A stretch of DNA of 64,000 bases. Origin: an uncultured Clostridia bacterium (lineage in GTDB: Bacteria; Bacillota; Clostridia; Peptostreptococcales; Anaerovoracaceae). The DNA is taken from positions 1-64,000 of the forward strand of contig CAKQMV010000001.1 of the NCBI GenBank assembly GCA_934255135.1, read 5' to 3'. Each line of letters opens with the position of its first letter. Within the stretch, counting starts at the first letter, position 1. The notes under the pieces are model-generated. The model ran no database searches, was not told the origin of the DNA, and worked only from the letters and a program-made list of their open reading frames with translations. Both the position numbers and the translations under genes were made by a program. Below, in pieces: positions 53,584 through 62,900 of this stretch.

Positions 53584-53739
53584 TTATGCAAGGTACTCCC
53601 AGTGACCATCCTTAAATGTCCACTCTTCCTCGAGGTTGTTCTCAAATACTACAGTGTAAACACCTTCAGCATCTTCCTTTGGATGAACCTCTGCTACCTT
53701 CTTACCAACTTTCTTTTCGATTTCGCTATAATCTGACAT
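53584..53739 (-). CDS. small acidic protein of 51 residues, uncharacterised
   Basis: The minus-strand frame starts with ATG after AAAGGAGGAAAGAGAG, a near-perfect RBS, and ends in TAA just before a strong terminator. The product starts MSDYSEIEKKVGKKVAEVHP and ends with a Trp-rich tail (EEEWTFKDGHWEYLA). It has no signal or membrane helix. The codon pattern (AAG, GAG and GTA use) resembles the core genes. I do not recognise a family; the tail may form a small beta structure. Confidence 0.7.
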   Translation of the reverse strand: MSDYSEIEKKVGKKVAEVHPKEDAEGVYTVVFENNLEEEWTFKDGHWEYLA

Positions 53740-53883
53740 CTCTCTTTCCTCCTTTCGAGAACCTCTATTTGATGTTTATATAGTAAACCCGAAAAGCTTA
53801 TTTTTATATGTCCAGATTCTAGGGATTATCCGTTTTGGGACAATCCTTAAAATCTGTCCGAAAACCTCACTCATTTAATTACT

Positions 53884-55044
53884 TTATTTCTCTTTATCTA
53901 TAAACAGTACAGTCCAGAGAAGGAAAACAATCGAAACTATCAGCGCTGCATGAAATGATGTTCCAGCAGGGTACAGAGTCTCAAAGACTTTCCTGAAGCA
54001 TGAAATGATTGCAGGTGTTGTAAACTGAGACAGATACATGGCAATTGATAATGCCGGGATAACTGTTGTAGCAGCTGATTTTCCTGCCTTTGATGAACCT
54101 GTTGAAATAAGGTAAGGAATACCCATTCCGCTGGCAGCACCAATAATAAATGATCCGATCAGTGTTCCAGTAAAACCACCTACAAACTGAAGGAATATGT
54201 ATCCTAGGATAAAGAGTACTGGTGTAACGTCTTTAGTGAGCTTACCTAGTTTAATCTTAAGCTTAGGATATACAAGTCCACCAATAAAACCGAATACATC
54301 CATAGTTGCCATTACAATCGGCACGAGATGCTTAGGAATTGCTCCATTCTTGGATACCTCTAGTGCAAAATTTGAAGGATAGTTATAGAAAACTATCATC
54401 AGAAGGAACATTCCGACAATATAAGGGTAGTATTTCCTGAAAGTTCCTGTCTCTTTCTTCTTTGGACCGTCATCTACAATCTTTTCGTCTGGCATCCATA
54501 GCATTACCAGTACAATACATAATACTCCCATCAGATATACGAGGAAGCTGAGTCTCCAGCTGACAATAGCAAGCAGACCTGCGATAAGAGTTGCAATAAC
54601 GCCACCCATCATGTTCATTGCTGAAGAGTAACCCATAAGCATATCATGCTTATCCTTGGTGAAATAGTAAGAAATGAGGCCTGTTGAAAGCGGCATCAGT
54701 ATTCCAACACCGATTCCAAGAAGCGCTCTGCAGACCAGCACGAAGTAAATATTACTGAACAATCCTGCGGCACATCCGAACACCACGTACATAATAAGGC
54801 CGATAAGCGTAAGCTTTTTGGCAGTAAAGATCCTGCACAGACGGCCAAAAAAGAGATTAGTTATCGCGATGAAGAGTGCCGGCATGCTGATGATTAACTG
54901 GACCACCGTAAGCGGCTCATCAGAGAAGTATTCTCTTATGATGCCAAGAGCGGGGGCAACCGCGGCACCGGCCATTACTGTGAGAAGCGATATTGATAGG
55001 ATTGATACCATTAATCGCCATCTTCTGTGTTCTTTTAATTCCAT
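53884..55044 (-). CDS. MFS transporter
   Basis: A 386-residue major facilitator with 12 predicted helices and the loop motif FFGRLCRIFTAKKLTLIG between helices 2 and 3. It is of the drug:H+ antiporter type by general layout; the substrate is unknown. RBS AAAGGAG. Its leader contains a promoter and a terminator-like hairpin just before the RBS, so expression may be attenuated. The neighbouring TetR gene, about 450 bases downstream on the same strand, could regulate it. Confidence 0.88.
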   Translation of the reverse strand: MELKEHRRWRLMVSILSISLLTVMAGAAVAPALGIIREYFSDEPLTVVQLIISMPALFIAITNLFFGRLCRIFTAKKLTLIGLIMYVVFGCAAGLFSNIYFVLVCRALLGIGVGILMPLSTGLISYYFTKDKHDMLMGYSSAMNMMGGVIATLIAGLLAIVSWRLSFLVYLMGVLCIVLVMLWMPDEKIVDDGPKKKETGTFRKYYPYIVGMFLLMIVFYNYPSNFALEVSKNGAIPKHLVPIVMATMDVFGFIGGLVYPKLKIKLGKLTKDVTPVLFILGYIFLQFVGGFTGTLIGSFIIGAASGMGIPYLISTGSSKAGKSAATTVIPALSIAMYLSQFTTPAIISCFRKVFETLYPAGTSFHAALIVSIVFLLWTVLFIDKEK

Positions 55045-55059
55045 ATTTTATAACTCCTT

Positions 55060-55107
55060 TCAAAAAACAAACGAAAGCGCAAGCCCAGTCTGGACTTACG
55101 CTTTCGC
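55060..55107 (-). terminator. terminator-like hairpin in the MFS leader (possible attenuator)
   Basis: On minus, a long stem pairs CGAAAGCG with CGCTTTCG, with further inner pairs (AAG/CTT and CCAG/CTGG), followed by GTTTGTTTTTTG. It ends about 15 bases before the MFS start codon and after its promoter, with no gene in between. It can act as a transcription attenuator. Confidence 0.55.
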
Positions 55108-55149
55108 TACTCAACTAATTAATCTATTCATTTGAAAATTTACAAAACT

Positions 55150-55178
55150 ATGATACTCTTAAAAAAATAATTGCGCAA
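55150..55178 (-). promoter_or_regulatory. promoter of the MFS gene
   Basis: On the minus strand TTGCGC (55178-55173), 17 bases, TATCAT (55155-55150). This gives a leader of about 100 bases that includes the hairpin at 55071-55107. Confidence 0.5.
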
Positions 55179-55290
55179 GAATAGAATTGAACATTTTGAT
55201 ATAACAACAAATTCAACATATATTCAATGCTACTATATTATAATCTAATTGTGAGTATCTGATATGAAAGCACTACAAGGAGGGGTTGAT

Positions 55291-56214
55291 ATGAAATGGA
55301 ATCGTGTAGAGCTTAAGGGAAAGGGCAAGATGGCCTTTAAAGCGAATGCCATTATGTGCATTATTGCGGCTCTTCTACTTCTCGTAGCAGGAGGCACTTC
55401 GAGCGGATCACCTGTATCAGTTTCATATAATTTTGGCAGAAACGATGTTTCTCTCAAGATATTCAACTATGATTTAAATGATCTTAAGGGCGACGATTAT
55501 TTTATTGATAATGGCGACTTAGATAACGATTATGATGATTATGACTGTGATGACGATCATTTCGACGAGGATTTACATAATCATGATGGTTCTTTTGATG
55601 ATACATATGAAGAAACAGGATATCATCAGACAAATTCTATATTGGGCACTGCTATATTAGGTGGTATTGCGATGAGCAATGTCTTTGTTATTATGGCACT
55701 TACTATTGCTATCACGGCACTTGCTGTTGTTATTAATGCATTCCTTCTTAATCCGCTGCATGTAGGACTACGTAAATTTTTCATTGACAATTCAAGTGAT
55801 GAGAGGGCAGGCCTTAACAAGAACAATATAGGACTTGCATTCAGGTCAGGGTATATGAATATTGTTGGTGCGATGTTTACAACAGGTCTGTTTACGGTTC
55901 TGTGGACACTACTTCTGATTGTTCCGGGTGTAATTAAATCTTACGAGTGGAGAATGGTTCCATATCTACTTGCTCAGAATCCGGAAATGACCGGCACAGA
56001 GGCAAGACAGAAATCATCGGAAATGATGAACGGTAGCAAGATGGATGCTTTTGTGCTAGATCTGTCATTTATCGGATGGTACCTGCTCGGTGCAATAACA
56101 CTTGGAATTGCTAATCTACTATGGACAAATCCTTACAAGGCAGCAACAGATGCGGAGCTTTATCTTGCACTTGATAAGCAAATGGAAACTGAACAACAGC
56201 ATTTTGAAATCTAG
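55291..56214 (+). CDS. DUF975 family membrane protein with Asp-rich insert
   Basis: A 307-residue integral membrane protein. The C-terminal half has the DUF975 hallmarks (GLRKFFID, LLLIVPGVIKSYEWRMVPYLLAQNP, ARQKSSEMMNGSK, NPYKAATDAELY). The first helix is at about 18-36. Between it and the second helix lies an unusually acidic stretch (about residues 65-115) packed with Asp plus His. Start chosen at 55291 because of AAGGAGGGG; a frame-compatible ATG at 55264 lacks an RBS. Family function is unknown. Confidence 0.8.
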   Translation: MKWNRVELKGKGKMAFKANAIMCIIAALLLLVAGGTSSGSPVSVSYNFGRNDVSLKIFNYDLNDLKGDDYFIDNGDLDNDYDDYDCDDDHFDEDLHNHDGSFDDTYEETGYHQTNSILGTAILGGIAMSNVFVIMALTIAITALAVVINAFLLNPLHVGLRKFFIDNSSDERAGLNKNNIGLAFRSGYMNIVGAMFTTGLFTVLWTLLLIVPGVIKSYEWRMVPYLLAQNPEMTGTEARQKSSEMMNGSKMDAFVLDLSFIGWYLLGAITLGIANLLWTNPYKAATDAELYLALDKQMETEQQHFEI

Positions 56215-56328
56215 CTTGGGTAAATTGTTTTCGATGTCAGTTTTAGGATAATCATGTGAATCTGTTTGTAGCCATTAATTAACTTAGATTTATAATACTG
56301 GAGTATTAAGTTTTAGGAGGCATTAGAA

Positions 56329-56790
56329 ATGTTAAGCAAAGCAAAAATTAAGTTCAGTATCCCTGTAGTTATTATTGCAATTGTAGCAGCATTTGGTCTG
56401 TGCGCTTGTTCGCAGGATAAGGAGAAGGCTCCGGATTTACCTGGTGCAGATGTAATCTCAAGAGTTGAGTTCGAACATGTTAACGGAGGTGCGCTTAGTA
56501 CTGTAATTAAGCTTGATGACAGCAAGATTGCTACTTTAGTTAGTGATATTAAGGACAAGTCATCTTATACAGATAAGGAATCTACAAATGATGAACCTAA
56601 CGGTGTAGATTACGTCAGAGTAACTCTTTATCGTAATGATGGATCTGAAGACATCGAGCTGTACTTCTATGAGAAGGATGGTAAGGCTTATGTTGAGCAG
56701 CCTTATGAGGGAATCTGGGAGATTCCTAAGGATGTGTTTACAAGCGTAAATGAGAATAAGGATAAGGTTGTAATTAAATATAAGGATTAA
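56329..56790 (+). CDS. putative lipoprotein (DUF5301-like)
   Basis: A 153-residue exported protein. A hydrophobic signal (about 8-24) ends in a lipobox-like LCAC (lipid-modified Cys at residue 27), so it is likely anchored to the outer face of the membrane. The rest is a small alpha/beta domain of the kind seen in DUF5301 lipoproteins (recalled, not tested). RBS TTAGGAGG. A possible promoter is TTGTAG (56266-56271) with TATAAT (56291-56296). Confidence 0.65.
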   Translation: MLSKAKIKFSIPVVIIAIVAAFGLCACSQDKEKAPDLPGADVISRVEFEHVNGGALSTVIKLDDSKIATLVSDIKDKSSYTDKESTNDEPNGVDYVRVTLYRNDGSEDIELYFYEKDGKAYVEQPYEGIWEIPKDVFTSVNENKDKVVIKYKD

Positions 56791-56826
56791 TACTTAACAA
56801 ACAATCCAGAATTGAAATGAATACAG

Positions 56827-56856
56827 AAAGCACTTGGTTATATGCCAGGTGCTTTT
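56827..56856 (+). terminator. intrinsic terminator after the lipoprotein gene
   Basis: AAAGCACTTGG pairs with CCAGGTGCTTT (one G-T pair), followed by T and CGATT. Confidence 0.7.
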
Positions 56857-56964
56857 CGATTATAATTGAACCAATTAGTGTAAAATAGCCTAAATCTACC
56901 GATGGTTCATTCCATTATGACCTGTGATTTGCTACTATGAAATTTGTAAAAGGAGGGAATTGTT

Positions 56965-57486
56965 ATGAATCAGGATAAGGTTGGTGAGTTCATCACGGAA
57001 CTCAGGAAAGAGAAGGGGCTGACTCAGTCACAACTTGCTGAGCATTTTGGCATTTCCAACAAAGCAGTTTCAAAATGGGAAAATGGAAGGAGTCTGCCGG
57101 ATGCATCTATCATGATAGATTTATGTAACTTTCTTGGTATCACTGTAAATGAATTGTTAAGCGGTGAAAGAATCGATATGGAGAATTATAGAGAAAAAGC
57201 TGAGAAGACGATTACGAGTGTGGTTAAGCTGTCGCAAGATGAACGGATAACAATGATTAAAGAAATCAGAAACAGAGGTTTTCTTACAATCGCTTATGGA
57301 ATAGTATTGTTAGTAGCAGCTATTTATACATCTTATATTTTAAATGAAAACGGAATCTATGGACTGCCTCAGGTTGCGACGATGGGAATGTCAGGCTTTA
57401 TAGGTGTAGTCATATCGAATGGAATAGTTTCGGTGATTAAAGGTAATCGTATGCTGAAGGACTGTGCTGTAAATAGAGAACGTTGA
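56965..57486 (+). CDS. XRE family regulator with C-terminal membrane helices
   Basis: A 173-residue protein with an N-terminal Cro/CI-type helix-turn-helix (about 6-62; LTQSQLAEHFGISNKAVSKWENGRSLP) followed by a linker and two hydrophobic helices (about 110-130 and 142-160). Membrane-tethered XRE regulators of this form are common in Clostridia. RBS AAAAGGAGGG. It is the last intact gene before the island; target unknown. Confidence 0.85.
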   Translation: MNQDKVGEFITELRKEKGLTQSQLAEHFGISNKAVSKWENGRSLPDASIMIDLCNFLGITVNELLSGERIDMENYREKAEKTITSVVKLSQDERITMIKEIRNRGFLTIAYGIVLLVAAIYTSYILNENGIYGLPQVATMGMSGFIGVVISNGIVSVIKGNRMLKDCAVNRER

Positions 57487-57513
57487 AGTTTCGTAAAGGA
57501 GAAATTCTAAACT

Positions 57514-57597
57514 ATGGTAAGAATACTGTTTATCTTCCACGGCAGGACTCTTGGACTACTCGCAATCCTCGGAATAATGGGGCAAAATGGGGCATAA
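57514..57597 (+). pseudogene. 5-prime stub of a low-molecular-weight phosphotyrosine phosphatase gene (left copy)
   Basis: The frame starts MVRILFIFHG after an RBS-like AAAGGAG, then diverges and ends after 27 residues. The family N-terminus is usually ILFICHGNICRSP, so about the first ten codons are homologous; the catalytic Cys is Phe here. A second, divergent stub is at 63542, with 24 of 31 bases shared. Both flank the island. Confidence 0.55.
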
Positions 57598-57619
57598 TTC
57601 GGTATCTATTAAGTTGAAA

Positions 57620-57743
57620 GACTACCGGGAGACTACCTTTTTTCTTCTTTAAAAGCAAGAATGTAAAAGTAATCGTTAACAGGGTATATATAGTATGAAC
57701 CCCCTTGAAAGTAATCGTTAATAGCGTTCTACCGGGTGACTAC
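57620..57743. repeat. left-border repeat cluster (att-like)
   Basis: GACTAC occurs at 57620-57625, 57631-57636 and 57738-57743, two of these inside the larger repeat CTACCGGGwGACTAC (57622-57636 and 57729-57743). AAAGTAATCGTTAA occurs at 57666-57679 and 57708-57721, 42 bases apart. The core TAATCGTTAA and GACTAC also occur at the right border. The layout resembles recombinase arm sites. Confidence 0.6.
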
Positions 57744-57759
57744 TCCGGCTGCGAATTAA

Positions 57760-58028
57760 AAATCGTCCTTCTATCCTGAAGAAGGTACGGAAATCGATAA
57801 TGAAAGATTTATCCATACATTCAAGAGCAAAGTAATTATGTATCTGTTTGAGGATGCAGCAAAGCAGAAACGTCCGAAATTGTTTGAAGGCTGCTTCGAA
57901 AACAGCAGTCGTTATTCGGAGATTTGTCGGGAATTCGAGAAAAAGGAATTGGTATCTTCCATCATGATATTCAGCTTGAGACAGAGCCGGAAGACCTGGC
58001 TGATACATCTCCTGTCGGTGACGAGTAA
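57760..58028 (+). pseudogene. decayed C-terminal part of a McrB-like AAA+ ATPase gene
   Basis: From 57760 the frame reads through SSFYPEEGTEIDNERFIHTF and VIMYLFEDAAKQKRPKLF to about 57940. There, near a run of five A, the expected continuation (GIGIFHHDIQLETEPEDLAD and an acidic end) moves to another frame and stops at 58028. The total length of 269 bases is one short of a multiple of three, consistent with a single-base deletion. The text resembles the tail of McrB-type subunits that precede LlaJI-type endonucleases. The N-terminal ATPase part is absent. Confidence 0.5.
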
Positions 58029-58042
58029 AGGGAGGTACATAA

Positions 58043-59488
58043 ATGCACTCTGAATTTGTAAGAGAACAAAGAAGGTACACGCAGAAAGAACTCTGTAAAG
58101 CTTTTTCTTGTTCAGAAGATAAAACGGTTTCAATTATCCGTAAACTCAAGGAATTCGGAGTTTTAAAGGCTGTAAAAGCAGAAGAAAAACAGCGAGATAT
58201 GTCAGAACTTGTCGATGAAGATATAGAAGTTTCTGACGTTGAAATCGGAGAAAACGAATTCCTTTATGTTTTTACCTATGTGGGAATCATTGTTATATCA
58301 GGGATTGTTTTGAAATGCTATCCTAAATATTTGTTAATTTCAACACATCCAGAGCGGGAATTAACACAGGTTATTAAGGTTCTAGAGAAGTATAATTCGA
58401 AAGAACAGATTATTCGGATGTTTAATGATAGCAGTGAAAGCAGGTCATTTAATCTGTTGGCCGTGCTTCTGTTTTTGATGCAAGATTATTACGAGAATGG
58501 TGTATATGAAAATTCGGATAACATAGTCGAAAGCAACGGCCCTGGTGAGATAATTTGGGATAAGACGATTAATGAGACTTTTGCAATGATTACTAATAAT
58601 CGTCCGTATTATGTGGATTTACAAACCAGGAAAAGAATTACTGATGACCACGACTATTTTAAACGCCTACATGAATGTGTACTTACGATTGCATCAAATG
58701 AAATTGAGGATGCTGGACTGCTGAATTTATTTGAACTTGTCGGTGTTGACCTTACAGAGGAAACTTTGGATGACTTTGGTGATAAAGAAGTTATTTTGTA
58801 TAATATAGAAAAGGAATTAAGCACCCAGTTTAACACAAGAAAACAGCTTGTCTTAAAGACAATATATACCTATATTGACCATAGCGGAAGCCTCTATGAC
58901 ATAGATTGTTTGTCACTTTTTGGAACGAATAGCTTCAACTTAGCGTGGGAAAAAGTTTGTGCAGAAATCATGAACAATCAACTTGATACACGATTAGGAG
59001 CATTGAGATTGCCTATTCCATTAAAGGATAAATATAGCAAGCAGACAAAGTTGATCGAAATAATTGAAAAACCTTTATGGACAGTAACTGGAAAAACAAC
59101 AACGGACACATTGATACCGGATATTGTTTCTGTTTCTGTAGTTAATGGAGAATGGCAATTTCTTATTTTTGATGCAAAATACTATAACGCTAAGCTGGAG
59201 CCAGGTATGTCCCCTAAGGCACAGCCGGGGATTGAATCTGTAACAAAGCAGTATTTGTATCAATTAGCATACCAGGAATTTATAGATGAGCATAACTTTT
59301 CTTCTGTCAAGAATTGTTTTATATTGCCAACAGAAGATGATGCTGTGTTAGATAAGGAAGAGGTTTCTTTGCAGATGCTTTCAAAGATCGGATTGCAAAG
59401 TATCAAAGTACGTTTTCTCCCAGCAAAAATGGCATATGATAACTATTTATCCGGAAGGAAACTTGATATCGCTCTGCTAAAACTTTAA
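58043..59488 (+). CDS. LlaJI-family restriction endonuclease
   Basis: A 481-residue protein. It has an N-terminal winged-helix-like segment (about 8-45), then the family segment GPGEIIWDKTINETFAMI and a long helical middle. The nuclease core has Asp360 in LIPDIVSV and Asp377-Ala-Lys379 in FLIFDAKYY, a PD-(D/E)XK-type arrangement. In LlaJI systems this subunit works with a McrB-like ATPase and is paired with cytosine methyltransferases; here only a decayed ATPase tail lies 15 bases upstream and no methyltransferase is visible. RBS AAAGGGAGG. Codon use (AAA, GAA) differs from the chromosomal genes around it. Confidence 0.8.
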   Translation: MHSEFVREQRRYTQKELCKAFSCSEDKTVSIIRKLKEFGVLKAVKAEEKQRDMSELVDEDIEVSDVEIGENEFLYVFTYVGIIVISGIVLKCYPKYLLISTHPERELTQVIKVLEKYNSKEQIIRMFNDSSESRSFNLLAVLLFLMQDYYENGVYENSDNIVESNGPGEIIWDKTINETFAMITNNRPYYVDLQTRKRITDDHDYFKRLHECVLTIASNEIEDAGLLNLFELVGVDLTEETLDDFGDKEVILYNIEKELSTQFNTRKQLVLKTIYTYIDHSGSLYDIDCLSLFGTNSFNLAWEKVCAEIMNNQLDTRLGALRLPIPLKDKYSKQTKLIEIIEKPLWTVTGKTTTDTLIPDIVSVSVVNGEWQFLIFDAKYYNAKLEPGMSPKAQPGIESVTKQYLYQLAYQEFIDEHNFSSVKNCFILPTEDDAVLDKEEVSLQMLSKIGLQSIKVRFLPAKMAYDNYLSGRKLDIALLKL

Positions 59489-59506
59489 ATCTGAGGAGGG
59501 TAGATT

Positions 59507-59695
59507 ATGGCAGTACATCGTTCATTTACCGAATATGTAAAAAAGAGATTTGATAATGATTTCTGGGCGACTGCCGAAAGTTTCTTGGATACCAACCTCG
59601 ATTCACTTGGGATTGAAGTAAGGCGAATCCACCGCGCCGGAGAAACAGAAATATCCGATGTTAAATTAGAAAGTGTATATAAAACAATAGGGTAA
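59507..59695 (+). CDS. 62-residue ORF, probably truncated
   Basis: It starts with a good RBS (GAGGAGGG) and encodes MAVHRSFTEYVKKRFDNDFW and a short continuation, ending at TAA. I recall similar N-termini on much longer mobile-element proteins, some carrying ImmA/IrrE metallopeptidase domains, so this is likely an N-terminal fragment; that recollection is unverified. It lies between the LlaJI-type gene and the large nuclease-like gene. Confidence 0.45.
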   Translation: MAVHRSFTEYVKKRFDNDFWATAESFLDTNLDSLGIEVRRIHRAGETEISDVKLESVYKTIG

Positions 59696-59724
59696 AATTG
59701 CTATTTGATGAAGGTGATGACAAA

Positions 59725-59940
59725 ATGGTAAAAACAGAAGCGTTTCCAACTATTCGAATGAAAATTGACAGATTATTAAAAATTACAAATGAATATCAGT
59801 TTAATGATCTTGTGAAGGCGGTATATTGTATTAATCTGTGTATCAACAACAGATCAGTTTTGGAATCTTGTTTGGCATTAAGAGGATTGGAACATATGAT
59901 GAATTCAAAGGGTTCTTTGGTAAAATATATGATGTTATGA
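59725..59940 (+). CDS. N-terminal frame of the large nuclease-like protein (frameshifted)
   Basis: From the ATG at 59725 (AAGGTGATG upstream) this frame encodes MVKTEAFPTIRMKIDRLLKI and continues to SVLESCLAL before running into an unrelated tail and a stop at 59940. The next frame becomes protein-like from about 59860 (FGIKRIGTYDEFKGFFG) and continues for more than 1,100 residues. The simplest reading is one gene starting at 59725 with a single frameshift near 59855-59880, either real decay or programmed or sequencing error. Confidence 0.5.
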   Translation: MVKTEAFPTIRMKIDRLLKITNEYQFNDLVKAVYCINLCINNRSVLESCLALRGLEHMMNSKGSLVKYMML

Positions 59941-62900
59941 AACCAGGGATAGCAGACGATTACACGGTAGAAGATTTTGGTGAAGTCCAGCTTAGATATA
60001 ATGATAAGTTTTACCGTGTAATAATCGGAACTGGTCATAATAATGTTTATGCTTGTCTCAATTTTTTACCTACTTTAGCAAGAAATATTTCACGGGAAGA
60101 GGAATTATGCCTGGCTTTAGAGTATGTATCTGGAACGATTGATTATTTTATAGAAGAAAATAAGAATGATGGCGTTGTAGAAAAAAGGTTTGTTCTTCCG
60201 AATGAAATATTATTTTATAAAGTACAGAAATTCTTTAAGGAGGAAGTAAAGAAATATGATATTCTTGAACTTGATTCTTTAATGATGAGTGAAGGAACTA
60301 CTATTGAAAAAAGCCATTTTGTATGCAGGGAAGATATTATTTATCCTTTGTACAATGTTTCTTTGTTAATTGATTTATATGATATATGGAAAAATAAAAT
60401 TGATTTCAAAGAACAGATTTCAGTTGCGAATGAGGGAATCATTGACAGAATTTATAGTTTGTTTGAAATGGATCGGTCAAGAAGTTGTTCAATATTTGCA
60501 CCTGCTATGATATTTCCAGAGCAAAAATATGATTCAAGCCAGAGAACATATACATTTATAGCAAAGGCTTCTCATGGAGTAGTTGTCGCGCTTAATGCAG
60601 ATGAATATGAGGAGGGACAGTTAGAAAAGGAAATTGCTAATATAGAGAAACATCATAAAAGCGGAACACTTCATATTGCGGAAACATTTAACCGTTTTGA
60701 TAAAAGTGGATTAAGGGGGATTCATATTCCTGCCGATATGCCAATAGAATATTTAATTTATGATAGTTTTATGAATCCGAATCAAATGCACATGTCTTTG
60801 GGCGAGGAAGGGAAGAAGAGAAAAACTTGTACAGCGCTAGATGTTATATATTATCTAAATTTCATGGATGACATAGATGAATTATTCGAGTATCTATCTT
60901 ATTCAAATGAGAAAGATTATGAAAGTTCGTTTGGTTTTGGAAGTGATGCTGCTTTATATTTTACATGGAAAAATCAAGGCCGGTATATTGCAAAGGGTGC
61001 AATTATATTTAATATGGTTGATGTAGGATATGATACAGAGAATGAAGCTGTTGTTGACTATTTTAAAGAGGAATTGAAAGATTATCCATTCCATATGAGG
61101 GATTATCTTTTCCGTGAACCATTTTCGTGGAAAATTGAAAAAAGAGATTTTGATACATATGAATATACAGTAAAACATGGAATGGGATTTGGTGGTATAT
61201 ATCTTCCACTGCCTCAAAAAAATTATGTTTTTTTGACGAACAATGTGGAGTTCTACAAAGATGTAAAAGATTTTGGAGAATATCGTCAGTGGATTCAATT
61301 GTTGGAAGAGATTATAACAGAAGGATTTGATTCAATAAAATGTATATTTGAGGACAATAAGGCAATTAGTAACACCGGAATACAGATTGCTTTTATGCCT
61401 ATTGAGTATGCTGTTCATGCAGGGCATGAATCTTTTTTATATGAAGATAGGATATATGTATATAGTGATGCTCAATACTATAGTCATAAATGGATTATCA
61501 GATATGTTGTAAAAGATATTAATCGGATTTATGAAGATATTCAAGAGGCAAAAAATAGAAGTACAGAATTCAATATATTGCGCGAAATATTGATTCCATT
61601 GCTAGATAGGATGCCTGATTTGAATGAGCTATTTGAATCAAAAAGAAAAAAAGTTTCTCTTGAAAAAAAGAAAGTGGGAGTTTTTTCGACATCTGTAGAG
61701 TATAAATGGGACAATAATGTACAGAATTTTTCTCCTGAGGATTATCACTATCATGAAGTTCGAAAAAGAATAGCAAATGTTTGTCATGGCAATATGATGA
61801 AACCTGGAGTATACCGTGGTCGAGAAGCAAATCAAATTATACGTGCTATGCAAAAAGCAATAGTTGAAGATTTTGAGGGCGAAGTATCAAAATATTCATG
61901 GAGTGAGTTGCATTATTCATTGCTGGATTATCATTCGACTTTGTTACACGATATAAATATAAATTGGAAAAGATATGGATCTTATTCTGGTTTAGATGAG
62001 GCGAAGGATAAAGAAGTCAGAGATCGAATTATTGAACAAAGGGAAAAAGCTAAGCATGATGACAGAAATGCACTTTATCTAATAGAAACAAATTTGTATT
62101 TGCATTGTGAATCAGGGACACTTGCAAATAGAGATGATATAAATCTTTTACTAGCATATGCTAATTGGTTGGTTGTTCTGAATGATGTAGCAGATATGTG
62201 CTACTTTGCGGATAATGAAGCCTATATAGAAATAACAAATGAGTATGTTGTAGATACCTTAGCAGATGAACAAAAGGCTGAGTCGTTAGATGGGGTGCAT
62301 CATAGGATATATTCATATTCAGAGGGGCTAAAGAGAGATCATGAAATAGATTGTAAATACCTTGAAAAAGTGAAGGAAACATTTAAGGAAGACATGGGGT
62401 TTGCTTTCATAGACTTCATGGATATCTTATCGTATTTCAGTTATTCTTTTTCAGAGACAATAGCTAAGAAAATAGGTAACAATGTATTCAAAGTGCCTAT
62501 AAAAGAAGTACTGAGAGATTTTTTGGGACAAATGAATAATGCTATCACAAAAGATACTGCAAATATTCTTTTAAACTATTTAATGGTGTCTTCCCAAAAT
62601 CTCAAGACAGAAAATGGTAAGTCGGATTTTTACCTTCCAATTGGAAAAAGAAGAACAAGGGATACAAGGTTTGAATTAATGCCTCTGGTAAAAATTAATG
62701 ATGATGTTATATTTTCACCTATTACTCTGGATCACTTGAAAAAGGATTGGATTAATGGAATAACGGATTTTATTTTACCATACGAAATACATCTTACCAA
62801 AACAAAACAATTAATACTGGATTGGAAAAATTCATATGAGAAAAAGATTGTTTATGACATAGTGAATTTGTTTAAAGAGAAAAAATTTGATATTGTAAGG

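Larger units (their letters stand above)
57487..58042. other. gene-poor left border of the island
   Basis: This 556-base stretch contains, in order, a stub of a low-molecular-weight phosphatase gene (57514), a GGGGCAAAATGGGGCA sequence (57579-57594), two GACTAC copies, two TAATCGTTAA copies, another GACTAC and a decayed tail of an ATPase gene. No intact gene is present. The repeated motifs reappear at the right border (63325-63560). Confidence 0.65.

Noticed and set aside
57620..57743. Short border repeats as a CRISPR array
   Set aside because: The repeats are 6-14 bases, irregularly spaced and mixed; there are no uniform spacers and no cas genes.
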